Shown here one piece after another: positions 23,306 to 32,800 of a stretch of 64,000 bases of DNA; position 1 is the stretch's first letter, and every line of letters begins with the position of its first letter. Source of the DNA: Salinibacterium sp. PAMC 21357 (GTDB lineage Bacteria; Actinomycetota; Actinomycetes; Actinomycetales; Microbacteriaceae); NCBI RefSeq assembly GCF_000247645.1, contig NZ_AHWA01000005.1, forward strand, positions 62,001-126,000, given 5' to 3'. Under the pieces are notes generated by a model. The model was not told the DNA's origin. It did no database searches and saw only the letters and a program-made list of their open reading frames with translations. Made by a program: the position numbers and the translations under genes.

Positions 23306-24697
23306 CTAAAGGCGGCTCCATGCTTCGGTTAGTACCGAACGCAGGATCGATTCTATCTCGTCAAATTCAGCAGGACCGATCGTCAGCGGCGGTGCCAGTT
23401 GAATCACAGGATCGCCCCGATCATCCGCTCGGCAGTACAGTCCTGCATCGTAAAGCGCCTTAGAAAGAAACCCGCGCAACAGTCGTTCGGATTCGTCATC
23501 GTTGAAGGTCTCTTTCGTCGCTTTGTTCTTGACCAACTCGATGCCGAAGAAATAACCGTCGCCACGGACATCGCCCACGATCGGCAAGTCAAGCAATCGC
23601 TCAAGCGCCGCCCGGAATTTGGGGGAGTTCTCACGAACGTGCTCGTTGATCTTCTCTTCTTCGAAGATATCGAGGTTCTCAAGGGCAACAGCGGCAGACA
23701 CTGGATGTCCACCAAACGTGTACCCGTGATAGAACGTCGTCGCGCCATGCTTGAAAGGCTCATAGACGCGGTCGGAGACGATCGTCGCGCCAATGGGGGA
23801 GTACCCGCTGGTCATGCCCTTGGCGCACGTAATCATGTCGGGAATGTAGTCATAAGCGTCGCACGCGAACATGTGGCCAAGACGACCGAACGCGCAGATC
23901 ACTTCATCGCTCACGAGCAAGACGTCGTACTCGTCGCAAATCTCTCGTACGCGCTGAAAATAGCCGGGGGGAGGCGGGAAACATCCACCCGAATTCTGAA
24001 CTGGTTCCAAGAACACGGCAGCGACCGTCTCGGGACCTTCAAAGAGAATCATCTCTTCAATGCGGTTCGCTGCCCAGAGGCCAAACTCTTCTTCTGTGCC
24101 GTGGAAGCCCATTTCTTCAGCGCGGTAATAGTTGGTATTCGGCACGCGGAAGCCACCGGGCACGAGAGGCTCAAACATCTCTTTCATGCCGGGGATGCCG
24201 GTGATCGCGAGGGCACCCTGCGGTGTGCCGTGGTAGGCAACGGCGCGCGAAATTACTTTGTGCTTAGTGTGACGCCCCTGCAGCTTCCAGTACTGCTTCG
24301 CCAATTTGAAGGCGGTCTCGACCGCTTCGCCGCCGCCGGTCGAAAAGAACACGCGGTTGAGGTCGCCCGGCGCATAGCCAGCAAGGCGGTCAGCGAGCTC
24401 GATGGCTTTCGGATGCGCGTAAGACCACAGCGGGAAGAAAGCGAGCTCTTCAGCCTGCTTCGCGGCAACCTCGGCGAGACGCTTGCGGCCGTGACCTGCG
24501 TTCACGACGAACAACCCGCTCAGGCCGTCAAAGTACTTCTTACCTTTGCTGTCATAAATGTGGTGGCCCTCGCCGCGCACAATGATGGGGACACCGTGAC
24601 CGTCTTCCATCACCGATTGGCGAGAGAAGTGCATCCACAGGTGATCTTTGGCTTTTTGCTGCAGATCGGCTTCATCGAACTCTGGCATGACAGTCAC
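23306..24697 (-). CDS. Class-III omega-aminotransferase, probably putrescine/polyamine--pyruvate type
   Basis: A 463-residue PLP enzyme. The Schiff-base lysine is K293 in ITCAKGMTSGYSP, with the cofactor Asp D264 in LLVSDEVICAFGR, and FFSTGGGEAVETAFK near residue 117-131 binds phosphate. Sequence style and the neighbouring Lrp regulator and aminobutyraldehyde dehydrogenase point to transamination of putrescine or a similar diamine. Beta-alanine or GABA as substrate remains possible. The GTG at 24697 gives the longest frame; an ATG three codons later (24688) is equally plausible. It lies 26 bases behind the lrp-like gene and probably shares its transcript. Confidence 0.88.
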   Translation of the reverse strand: MTVMPEFDEADLQQKAKDHLWMHFSRQSVMEDGHGVPIIVRGEGHHIYDSKGKKYFDGLSGLFVVNAGHGRKRLAEVAAKQAEELAFFPLWSYAHPKAIELADRLAGYAPGDLNRVFFSTGGGEAVETAFKLAKQYWKLQGRHTKHKVISRAVAYHGTPQGALAITGIPGMKEMFEPLVPGGFRVPNTNYYRAEEMGFHGTEEEFGLWAANRIEEMILFEGPETVAAVFLEPVQNSGGCFPPPPGYFQRVREICDEYDVLLVSDEVICAFGRLGHMFACDAYDYIPDMITCAKGMTSGYSPIGATIVSDRVYEPFKHGATTFYHGYTFGGHPVSAAVALENLDIFEEEKINEHVRENSPKFRAALERLLDLPIVGDVRGDGYFFGIELVKNKATKETFNDDESERLLRGFLSKALYDAGLYCRADDRGDPVIQLAPPLTIGPAEFDEIESILRSVLTEAWSRL

Positions 24698-24723
24698 TTT
24701 CTTGAGGGGAGAGGGGGCGCCGG

Positions 24724-25206
24724 TTAGCGCGTGCCCCAGTTGTAGAACTGCTTGTGGAGGCGCAAGTAGACGAACGTCTCGGTGGAGCGCACGCCTTCTA
24801 TACCCCGGATGTCGCGATTGAGGAGATCGATCAGGTCATCGTCGTTTTCGCAGACGACTTCAACGAGAAGATCAAAGCTGCCGGCAGTAAGCACGAGGTA
24901 ATCAACTGCGGCGAGCTTGCCGATCTGTTCCGCGACCGCGGTGGTGTCTCCCGACACTTGGATGCCGATCATCGCTTGCCGAAAGAAACCCAACTGCATG
25001 GGGTCAGTGACGGCCACAATCTGCATTACGCCAGAGTCGGTGAGCCTCTGCACGCGTTGGCGAACCGCTGCTTCGCTGAGCCCGACGGCCTTACCGATTT
25101 CGGCGTAGGAACGTCGACCGTCATTTTGCAGTTGTTCGATAATCGCCTTAGAAACGTCGTCAATGTTCGCTGACTTGATTGCTGAACTGCGTGACGGGGT
25201 GCTCAT
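24724..25206 (-). CDS. Lrp/AsnC-family transcriptional regulator
   Basis: A 160-residue feast/famine regulator. The N-terminal winged helix-turn-helix (IIEQLQNDGRRSYAEIGKAVGLSEAAVRQRVQRL, residues about 22-55) is followed by the RAM ligand-binding domain (VDYLVLTAGSFDLLVEVVCENDDDL near 100-125). It is divergent from the aldehyde dehydrogenase gene and leads the aminotransferase gene, so it very likely controls both. The intergenic region carries two copies of the dyad-like element TTTNNCAGTNGAAA. Confidence 0.9.
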   Translation of the reverse strand: MSTPSRSSAIKSANIDDVSKAIIEQLQNDGRRSYAEIGKAVGLSEAAVRQRVQRLTDSGVMQIVAVTDPMQLGFFRQAMIGIQVSGDTTAVAEQIGKLAAVDYLVLTAGSFDLLVEVVCENDDDLIDLLNRDIRGIEGVRSTETFVYLRLHKQFYNWGTR

Positions 25207-25241
25207 GGCTCGATTTTGTCAGTTGAAACCGTCTTCTGCAA
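25207..25241 (-). promoter_or_regulatory. Probable leaderless promoter of the lrp-aminotransferase operon
   Basis: On the minus strand CAAAAT (25213-25218) ends six bases before the ATG at 25206. TTGCAG (25236-25241) lies 17 bases upstream of it as a weak -35. The putative operator at 25215-25228 covers the -10 and part of the spacer, consistent with autoregulation. Confidence 0.45.
25215..25228. promoter_or_regulatory. Putative Lrp-type operator, copy 1
   Basis: TTTGTCAGTTGAAA is one of two 14-base elements in this intergenic region that match TTTNNCAGTNGAAA (11 of 14 positions identical). The outer TTT/AAA arms are inverted repeats. It overlaps the lrp-like promoter. Confidence 0.45.
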
Positions 25242-25264
25242 GCGATTCCGCATCAAATTACTCA

Positions 25265-25278
25265 TTTCACAGTGGAAA
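25265..25278. promoter_or_regulatory. Putative Lrp-type operator, copy 2
   Basis: TTTCACAGTGGAAA matches copy 1 and is centred 50 bases from it, close to five helical turns, so an oligomeric Lrp-type protein could hold both. It lies about 57 bases before the likely transcription start of the dehydrogenase gene. With flanking bases it forms ATTTC/GAAAT arms. Confidence 0.45.
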
Positions 25279-25316
25279 TCGTCAGTCCAGCGGTGGATTC
25301 CTGAAGGCAGGATCGG

Positions 25317-25328
25317 TATCTTGGTGGA
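25317..25328 (+). promoter_or_regulatory. -10-like hexamer of a probable leaderless promoter (aminobutyraldehyde dehydrogenase)
   Basis: TATCTT (25317-25322) is followed by GGTGGA and the ATG at 25329. GGTGGA could also serve as a weak ribosome-binding site but is too close to the start. Confidence 0.5.
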
Positions 25329-26765
25329 ATGAGTACTTCTGAGATCCGAAATTTCATCAACGGCGAATACGTTTCTGCGCGAACCGAGAACAGCTTTGAT
25401 GTCGTTGATCCGGCAACCGAGCAGAGCTACGCAACCTCACCAGTGTCGACCGCTGCGGATGTCGATGATGCGTATGGCGCTGCAGCAAAGGCGTTCGAAA
25501 CCTGGGGTGAGACCACCCCGGCCGAGCGGCAACTCGCGTTGTTCCGCATCGCCGACGCGATGGAAGCCCGAGCAGACGAATTCGCTGATCTGGAATCGAA
25601 GGACACTGGCAAGCCGCGCGCCAGCCTCGTGGCTGATGAAATTCTCTTGTCCGTCGACCAAATTCGATTCTTTGCCGGTGAAGCCCGCCACCTGTCAGGG
25701 ATGGCATCCGGCGAGTACATGAAGGACCACACTTCGTCGATAAGACGTGAGCCGATCGGAGTAATCGGTCAGGTTGCACCCTGGAACTACCCGCTTAATA
25801 TGGCGGTCTGGAAAGTAGCGCCGGCAATCGCCGCTGGCAACACAACGGTTCTCAAGCCGAGCGACACGACGCCATCATCGACGCTTCTTTTCGCAGAAGT
25901 TGCCGCCGAGTTCCTTCCTGCCGGCGTTTTCAACGTGCTTACCGGGGACCGCACTACGGGCGGACTCATGATCGACCACAAGACCCCACAGATGGTTTCC
26001 ATCACAGGATCGGTGCGAGCAGGAATGGAAGTTGCGAAAGCAGCATCCGTCGATCTCAAACGGGTTCACTTGGAACTCGGGGGCAAAGCGCCCGTGGTGG
26101 TATTCAACGATGCCGACATCAGCGCTGCCGTCGCTGGAATCGGCGCAGCCGGCTACTTCAACGCTGGTCAAGATTGCACTGCAGCAACGCGAGTGATTGT
26201 TCAGGCCGAAGTGCACGACGAATTCGTTGCAGCACTCGTGGCGTGGACTCGCGAAAATGCTAAGACAGGTGCGCCAGACCAAGACGTGTACTTCGGCGCC
26301 GTCAACAACGCAAACCAACTAGCTCAGGTTTCGCGAGTGGTCGAAGAACTGCCGTCGCACGCCCACGTTGAACTAGGGGGTCAACGTCAGGGAGACCGCG
26401 GCTACTTCTATGAAGCGACCATCCTCTCTGGACTCAACCAAGACGACTCTGCGGTGCAGAATGAAATCTTCGGGCCCGTCATTACGGTGCAGAAGTTCAG
26501 CGATGAAAAACAAGCCCTTCAGTGGGCGAATGACGTGAATTACGGTCTGGCCTCCAGCGTCTGGACTTCGGACCACGGTCGGGCCATGCGATTTGCCAAG
26601 CACCTGGACTTCGGCTGCGTATGGATTAATACGCACATCCCGATCGTTGCTGAAATGCCGCATGGCGGTTTCAAGCACTCCGGCTACGGAAAAGACCTGT
26701 CGAGCTACGGCTTCGAGGACTACACCCGGATCAAGCACGTCATGAGTTTTATCGGACAAGCGTGA
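25329..26765 (+). CDS. Aldehyde dehydrogenase, gamma-aminobutyraldehyde type
   Basis: A 478-residue NAD(P)-dependent aldehyde dehydrogenase. The general base is E249 in LELGGKAP and the nucleophile is C283 in [12 protein letters not shown]. The cofactor and core motifs [10 protein letters not shown] and EIFGPVITV are present. The GQDCTAATR context is typical of the gamma-aminobutyraldehyde (PatD/Prr) subgroup, which oxidises 4-aminobutanal from putrescine to GABA. It is divergent from the Lrp-type regulator and aminotransferase, so the three together convert putrescine to GABA. Confidence 0.88.
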   Translation: MSTSEIRNFINGEYVSARTENSFDVVDPATEQSYATSPVSTAADVDDAYGAAAKAFETWGETTPAERQLALFRIADAMEARADEFADLESKDTGKPRASLVADEILLSVDQIRFFAGEARHLSGMASGEYMKDHTSSIRREPIGVIGQVAPWNYPLNMAVWKVAPAIAAGNTTVLKPSDTTPSSTLLFAEVAAEFLPAGVFNVLTGDRTTGGLMIDHKTPQMVSITGSVRAGMEVAKAASVDLKRVHLELGGKAPVVVFNDADISAAVAGIGAAGYFNAGQDCTAATRVIVQAEVHDEFVAALVAWTRENAKTGAPDQDVYFGAVNNANQLAQVSRVVEELPSHAHVELGGQRQGDRGYFYEATILSGLNQDDSAVQNEIFGPVITVQKFSDEKQALQWANDVNYGLASSVWTSDHGRAMRFAKHLDFGCVWINTHIPIVAEMPHGGFKHSGYGKDLSSYGFEDYTRIKHVMSFIGQA

Positions 26766-26796
26766 TGCGCTCCCACGCGAAACGATGAAGCGGGCC

Positions 26797-26808
26797 TAAA
26801 CTTGCGGC
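26797..26808 (+). promoter_or_regulatory. -10-like hexamer of a probable leaderless promoter (FHA gene, head of the surface/signalling locus)
   Basis: TAAACT (26797-26802) is followed by TGCGGC and the GTG at 26809. No Shine-Dalgarno sequence is present. Confidence 0.5.
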
Positions 26809-27468
26809 GTGAAGCTAGACCTCGACGACACGATAACTGCGGGCCAACGCCCCAGCGTGCAGCCGACTGAGCCCGACCTCGATGACACGATCATTATTCG
26901 GCTACGCAAGCAGCCCGATGTTGTGCAGCCATATTCGGGGCCGGCTCCGACGTTGGGCTTGACGTCAGGGGCCTCGGAGGCCTCGCCGGCGTCAGCGGCG
27001 GCCTCAACACCGGCGACCGCCGTGCAGCAGCCTCCTCGGGTTCTTCCGCGTGCCAACGTCAAGCAAGCCACGTCGGCACGTACCCCCGCGCCGCAATCCG
27101 CTGAAGCGCTAGCGCTCTATTACCGCGTGCAATTAGACGGCGCGTCTGGCGCACACAACCTTGAGCACCCGTGTGTCTTTGGGCGCGATCCCCGACCGCC
27201 CCGAATTGTTCGCGGAGTCGGGCCCCGACTCGTCGCGGTTCAATCGCCGACCCGGGAAGTCTCTGAGACTCACGTCGAAGTGCGCCAACTCGGTTCTTCA
27301 GTTATCGTGACAGATCTTCGTTCAACAAACGGTTCGATTGTTCAAGTTCCGGGCAATGCTGCGCAAAAACTTCGACAAGGTGAGTCAGTGGTCGTCTCCG
27401 CTGGCACGCTAGTAGATATTGGAGACGGAAACATCATTCGGATTCTGCCACGGCGGCGTCTGGAGTAA
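26809..27468 (+). CDS. FHA-domain protein
   Basis: A 219-residue cytoplasmic protein. Residues 1-100 are Pro/Ala-rich and disordered; they include two DLDDTI motifs near residues 4 and 24, each offering a Thr in acidic context that a Ser/Thr kinase could phosphorylate. The C-terminal forkhead-associated domain (about 115-215) shows the phosphothreonine-binding signature: FGRDP, SETHVEV, and DLRSTNGSIV. It opens a one-strand run with PP2C phosphatase and kinase genes, so it probably reads out their phosphorylation state. Confidence 0.88.
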   Translation: MKLDLDDTITAGQRPSVQPTEPDLDDTIIIRLRKQPDVVQPYSGPAPTLGLTSGASEASPASAAASTPATAVQQPPRVLPRANVKQATSARTPAPQSAEALALYYRVQLDGASGAHNLEHPCVFGRDPRPPRIVRGVGPRLVAVQSPTREVSETHVEVRQLGSSVIVTDLRSTNGSIVQVPGNAAQKLRQGESVVVSAGTLVDIGDGNIIRILPRRRLE

Positions 27469-27487
27469 CACGCGCAGGAAGGTAGCC

Positions 27488-28282
27488 GTGACCGAAATCG
27501 GCGGCAACAACTCTGGCCACACCATCGCCTTACCGGGGCGAGCAGATCAAAAATTTGGTTTCGCTTGGGCTGCAGGCACGCACACTGGCCATCGGCGCGC
27601 CGCAAACGAAGACAGCTATGTCGCTCGTTTACCGATGTTTGCCGTCGCTGACGGAATGGGTGGGCACTCCGCCGGTGATCTGGCCAGTGCTGCTGTTGTT
27701 GAGCGACTCGATGACGCCATCACGGGAGATTTCATGCCCGCTCGAGCGGTTGAGCGTGCGCTTGAGCGTGCGACGGACTACATCGGACTCATTGCCCAAG
27801 ACAGCGAACTGGGCGTCGGCACGACAGTCACCGGTGCCGTCATTACCGAACAACACGATTCGGCATGCTTCGCGGTGTTCAACGTGGGGGACAGTCGGGT
27901 CTATTCCTTCGAAAATGACACCCTCACTCAGATCACTCGCGATCACTCAGTAGTGCAAGATCTTGTGGATGCCGGGCTCATCTCTCGCGATGAAGCAGAC
28001 GATCATCCCGATGCAAATATCATCACGCGAGCGATCGGGTTTAACGCCGCTCCTTCTCCAGATTTTTGGATGGTGCCGATACACGTCGGACAACGACTGC
28101 TGATTTGCTCGGATGGTCTCACCCGCGAAGTGTCAGAATCGGAGCTATCGCGGCAGTTAGCTGAACGCCAGGAGCCTTCGGTCGCGGTTCAGGCGCTGAT
28201 AGATTCAGCGCTTGACAGCGGTGGCCGAGACAACATCACCGCGATCATCGTCGACGTGCTAGAAGTACCTACAGTGGACTAA
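27488..28282 (+). CDS. PP2C-family protein serine/threonine phosphatase
   Basis: A 264-residue metal-dependent phosphatase. Metal-site motifs are ANEDSYVA near residue 38, AVADGMGGHSAGD near 50-62, FNVGDSRVYSF near 131 and GGRDNITAIIVD near the end. There is no membrane span, so it is cytoplasmic, and it likely reverses phosphorylation by the kinase encoded next. The GTG at 27488 has a good AGGAAGG ribosome-binding site; a longer frame from 27419 runs inside the FHA gene. Confidence 0.93.
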   Translation: MTEIGGNNSGHTIALPGRADQKFGFAWAAGTHTGHRRAANEDSYVARLPMFAVADGMGGHSAGDLASAAVVERLDDAITGDFMPARAVERALERATDYIGLIAQDSELGVGTTVTGAVITEQHDSACFAVFNVGDSRVYSFENDTLTQITRDHSVVQDLVDAGLISRDEADDHPDANIITRAIGFNAAPSPDFWMVPIHVGQRLLICSDGLTREVSESELSRQLAERQEPSVAVQALIDSALDSGGRDNITAIIVDVLEVPTVD

Positions 28283-28312
28283 GCCGTAGGTCCTCCATAC
28301 TGGGGACATACG

Positions 28313-28337
28313 TTCTGACCCCAAACAAGGGGCAGAA
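28313..28337 (+). other. Hairpin between phosphatase and kinase genes
   Basis: TTCTG-A-CCCC and GGGG-CAGAA can form a nine-pair stem with one bulge around a six-base loop (28323-28328). It may be a weak terminator, an operator or an RNA-stability element. No U-run follows. Confidence 0.35.
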
Positions 28338-28401
28338 TCCGGATATTGAGCTAATCGCTCACTTAGAATGGTCGAACTCGTCGACATGTTAGGGGTGTGC
28401 T

Positions 28402-29829
28402 GTGGCTCGAAGACTGCCTTCAGATCCCCCCGCCCTCCCGGGGTTCTCGCATGTTCACGTTTTGGGCTCCGGTGGCTTCGCCGACGTTTTCCTTTATGAG
28501 CAGAACATGCCCCGACGCCAAGTTGCCGTCAAGGTCATGCTGAGTGAGATCGTCAACGACCAAGTACGTCAGATGTTTCAAGCCGAAGCAAACCTCATGG
28601 CCCAGCTCAGCTCGCATCCGTCGATTCTTACGGTCTATCAGGCTAGCGTGTCGTCAGACGGTCGCCCCTACCTGGTGATGGAGTTGTGTTCTTCGACACT
28701 CAGCCAGCGATATCGCGCCGAGCGCCTGCCCGTTCCCGAGGTGCTGCGCATTGCGATCAAGATTGGAAGTGCGATTGAAACTGCGCACCGATCGGGCGTA
28801 TTGCATCGCGATATTAAGCCGTCGAATATTCTGACCACTGCCTATGGCCACCCAGTACTCTCTGACTTTGGAATTGCGGCAACACTCAGCGAGTCCGAAA
28901 ATCTTGAAGCTGTCGGTATGTCCATCCCATGGTCAGCTCCCGAAGTGCTGATGGACGAAACTGCCGGCACAATCGAATCAGAACTCTGGTCATATGCCGC
29001 GACCGTGTATTCGCTCCTGGCCGGACGATCGCCATTCGAGGTGCCCGGGGAGTCGAACAAATCTACCGACTTAATTTCGCGCATCAATCGAGCCAAGCCG
29101 CGACCCACCGGGCGCAGCGACGTGCCTGAGAGCCTTGAACGAGCCCTAAACCGGGCAATGTCTCGCAAACCGGAATCCCGTCAGGGCAGTGTCTTAGAGC
29201 TGATTCATGAGCTTCAGGCAGTGGAGTCCGAACTTGGGTTGTCGCAGACTCCCATTGAAGTCGCGATGGATGATTGGGCGCTCGCGACCGTCGCAGAGCT
29301 CGAGGACCGCACTCGTGTTCGACCTGGCCAAACGGCGACAATCTCATCATCACAGCGTCGTAAACGTCGTCGCCCGGCAGCTATCGATGAAAGTTTCGGG
29401 TCGTTTGACAGCGAAGCCGCTGGTGACAAGATGTCGCGTCGAAAGACCGGCACGAGCCCGATACCGCGCGGCGGGGGAAAGCAAGCCCTTGCGTGGGTTG
29501 GCGTGATCGTGGCAGCACTTGTCGTTGTTCTAGGAGCGGCGGTGACGTTCACGCAATTGCAGGCGGGCGCGAGCGGTATCCCGACCGTCAGCGATATTAG
29601 CGCGAAGGTCTCGAGCGACGTCGTGGAGTTTTCGTGGCTCGATCCGGGGCTTGAAGCCGGCGACTCCTACCAGATCACGACCACCGATGGTCAGCCACCC
29701 TTGCAGCAACGTGAACCCAACTTCGTCGTCGACGCGGAATCAGGGGAGAACGTTTGCGTCGCGGTAACGGTGACCCGAGACGGCAAGTCAGGGCCGTCGA
29801 GCGCCCAGAAATGCGCAGTGCTGCCATGA
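28402..29829 (+). CDS. Membrane serine/threonine protein kinase with outside Fn3-like domain
   Basis: A 475-residue Hanks-type kinase. The Gly-rich loop is LGSGGFADV near residue 21, the ATP lysine is in QVAVKVML near 40, the catalytic loop is HRDIKPSNIL from residue 135 and the Mg loop is LSDFGIAA near 152. A basic linker is followed by one membrane span (about 363-388). The roughly 85-residue outside part looks like a fibronectin-III fold (VEFSWLDPG, YQITTTDG, NVCVAVTVTRDG) instead of the PASTA domains of PknB. This matches the Fn3 modules of the giant surface protein encoded next. The GTG at 28402 is preceded by GGGG. Confidence 0.93.
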   Translation: MARRLPSDPPALPGFSHVHVLGSGGFADVFLYEQNMPRRQVAVKVMLSEIVNDQVRQMFQAEANLMAQLSSHPSILTVYQASVSSDGRPYLVMELCSSTLSQRYRAERLPVPEVLRIAIKIGSAIETAHRSGVLHRDIKPSNILTTAYGHPVLSDFGIAATLSESENLEAVGMSIPWSAPEVLMDETAGTIESELWSYAATVYSLLAGRSPFEVPGESNKSTDLISRINRAKPRPTGRSDVPESLERALNRAMSRKPESRQGSVLELIHELQAVESELGLSQTPIEVAMDDWALATVAELEDRTRVRPGQTATISSSQRRKRRRPAAIDESFGSFDSEAAGDKMSRRKTGTSPIPRGGGKQALAWVGVIVAALVVVLGAAVTFTQLQAGASGIPTVSDISAKVSSDVVEFSWLDPGLEAGDSYQITTTDGQPPLQQREPNFVVDAESGENVCVAVTVTRDGKSGPSSAQKCAVLP

Positions 29830-29847
29830 CACTAGGGACATCTGGTC

Positions 29848-32800
29848 GTGGCTGTGGTTAGGGGCTTTCGCAAGGCGCGTCGATCAACGGTTGTCGGCGC
29901 GGTGAGTATCTCGGCGATCGTCGCTCTAGTAGCGACGGTCGCAGTTGTATCGACGGGCTACACCGCCCAACATGTCGATCTTGCCGATGGCGCCGTGTGG
30001 GTCGCCAATAATCAACAGCAGGCCATCGGTCGCGCGAGCACTGAAGTGTACGAGATCAACTCGGTTGTCGACGCTCAAAGCGCCGACCTTGAAGTCGTGC
30101 AACATGGCGAGAATGTTTTGCTCTTCGATCGGGCCGAGAGTGCGATCGACGTCGTCGACCCAGCGCTGTCTGAAGTTTCGGAGAGCGTTGCGCTTCCGCC
30201 GAACCAGCCCGAAGTCTACTTTGCGGCCGATAACGTTGTCGTCCTGGAGCACGGTACAGGCGAAGTGTGGATTCGCTCGTACGACGATTTTCTCAATTTC
30301 GATGCGGAGTCTCCCGCATCATTGAGCCTCGGTGCTGATGCGATTGTGAGCGTCGATGAAAATGGCGTGATGTTCGCCTTTTCCCCCTCAACTAGTCAAC
30401 TGTTTCGGGTAAACGCCTCGATTTCTGACACCGCCGAATCAAGCGTCACTCTCGATCTCGATACCACGGCAGAGCTCAGCATTTCGTCCGTTGCCGGTGA
30501 GTGGGCCATTCTCGATTCGGACGCTCAACTGCTGTATCTGGATGGCAGAACTGTGGACCTGACCGGCCTTATCGATGGCGGAACTGGCCCGGTGCTGCAA
30601 GTGCCGTCGATTGACGGCGAACGATTTCTGGTCGGCTACAGCGAGGGTGTGCTGAGCGTTCCTCTCAGTGGTGCAGCTGCCGTTGGCCTCGCCACCGGCC
30701 AGTCCGGTATAGCGGCGCCGCCGTTGAGAATTGGCGACTGCGAATTCGCGGCCTGGACCAGTGGAGAAAACTGGCGACGATGCCCCACTGACGCCGGTAA
30801 TGGTGTGATGTTGCAATTGGCTGAGATGGAAGCCAATGCGCAACTCTCTTACTCCGTTAACGGCTCACGCGCGGTGCTGAACGACCGGCTCAGTGGTCGA
30901 ACGTGGGCTGTGCAGGATGATGGCGAACTCATCAACAACTGGAGCCAACTCATCACGACAGATGAAGAAGAACCAGAAGTTGAACAGAACCTTCTCAATC
31001 TGGAACCAGAAGTCGACAAAGTTCAGCAAGCTCCCGTCGCCGTCGATGACGTTTTTGGAGCACGACCCGGGCGAGCAACCGTGCTTCCCGTGCTATTAAA
31101 CGACTACGACCCCAACGGCGATGTGCTCGTCGTTGAGACGCTGCTGACGATCGATCCCGCTCTCGGTCGAATTGACCGCATCAACGAGCGTCAACAGATT
31201 CAGATCACTCTTGAACCGGGTGTCAGCGGCCAAGTGAGTTTCAGTTACACGGTAAGTGACGGCCGTGGAGGGACTGCTTCGGCCAATGTTGTCGTCGAGA
31301 TTCGTGCGGACTCTGAGAATTCGCCTCCCCAACAAATGCGCGCCACTAAATTCACGGTGCAAACCAGCGGTCGGATCTCCGACCAAGTTCTTGGCGACTG
31401 GGTCGACCCGACGGCGACCCTTTCTACCTGACAAACGCATCGGTGGCTTCACCAGACGCCGTGAGCTACCAACCGGGCGGCGACGTCGTGTTCTCAGATT
31501 CTGGGGCCGGCGGTGAGCTCAAGATTGTCACCCTCGTGGTCTCCGATGGCGATAGCGAAAGCTCGGGCAGCATTTCCGTCGCGGTCAAAGCTCCCGGCGA
31601 AGTACCGATTGAGGCAGATCCCTTCGTCGTGCTTGCGTACGCAGGCAAAGAAGTCACCGTTTCACCGCTGAGCCACGTTCGCGGAGGCAACGGCAACATC
31701 CGGCTCAATAGCGTTCCGGCAAAAACTGGTGCTCAGGTTGTACCGAGCTACGAGACGGGCACCTTCCGTTTCAAGAGCGATGAAATCCGCAGCCATAATC
31801 TCGAGTACGTCGTCACCGACGGCAATCTGACGTATACCGCGATCGTGCGCATCGACGTGGTGGCGCCCCCAGACGCGAACACGGCACCAATCACCGTGCC
31901 GAAAACGATCTTTGTACAGACTCTGCAGAATGAACGAATCGATGTCGCCGGCACTGATGTCGACCCCGCCGGCGGGGTACTGCTCGTCACAGAAATCATG
32001 AACCTGCCTGTGGGGTCTGGCGTACGTGCCGAAATCCTGGAACAGCGCCTCGTTCGTGTCAGCCTCGAAGATCCGCTGGATAACGGACCGGTGTCTTTCA
32101 ACTATCGAATAAGCAACGGACTTGCGGATGCCGTCGGCGTGATCACTGTTGTCGAAATCCCGGCGCCGTCGCGGTTTCAAGCGCCGATTGCCAATGACGA
32201 CTTAGTGACGGTTCGCGTTGGTCAAGCTGTCGACATCCGAGTGCTTCAGAATGACGAACACCCGGATGGTCTCGAACTCACCCTGGTGCCCAAGATGGCG
32301 CAAGACCTCCCCGACGATTCAGGTCTGCTTTTTGCCTCAGGTGAGGTGCTGCGTTACTTAGCCCCAGACCGCACCGGTAACTTCACGGCGGCGTATCAGG
32401 TTGCTGGCCCGGACGGCCAGTCGGCTACCGCCATTGTGCGAATTGCTGTGCGTGAACTTGACCCCGCGAGCAATAATCCTCCGGTACCGCCAACAGTGAC
32501 CGCGCGGGTTCTCGCCGGCGATACCGTGCGGGTCCAGATTCCCTTAACTGCTGCAGACCCCGATGGCGACTCGGTGCAACTGCTGGGTCAAGCGACCAAT
32601 CCGAGCAAGGGTGCGGTCTTAGAAGTTGATTCCAACACTTTCGTTTACCAGGCAGGGGAGTACTCCGCAGGCACGGACACCTTTAGCTATACCTTGATCG
32701 ATTCTTTGGGTGCGCGAGCGAATGGTGAAATCAACATCGGTATTAGTCCGCGCCTTGACGGTGCGCGAAATCCGGTCGCCATCATCGACGAAGTTACCGT

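Noticed and set aside
28346-28369. TTGAGC and TAGAAT before the kinase gene as a promoter
   Set aside because: The spacer is only 12 bases. TAGAAT alone could be a -10 but lacks a usable -35.
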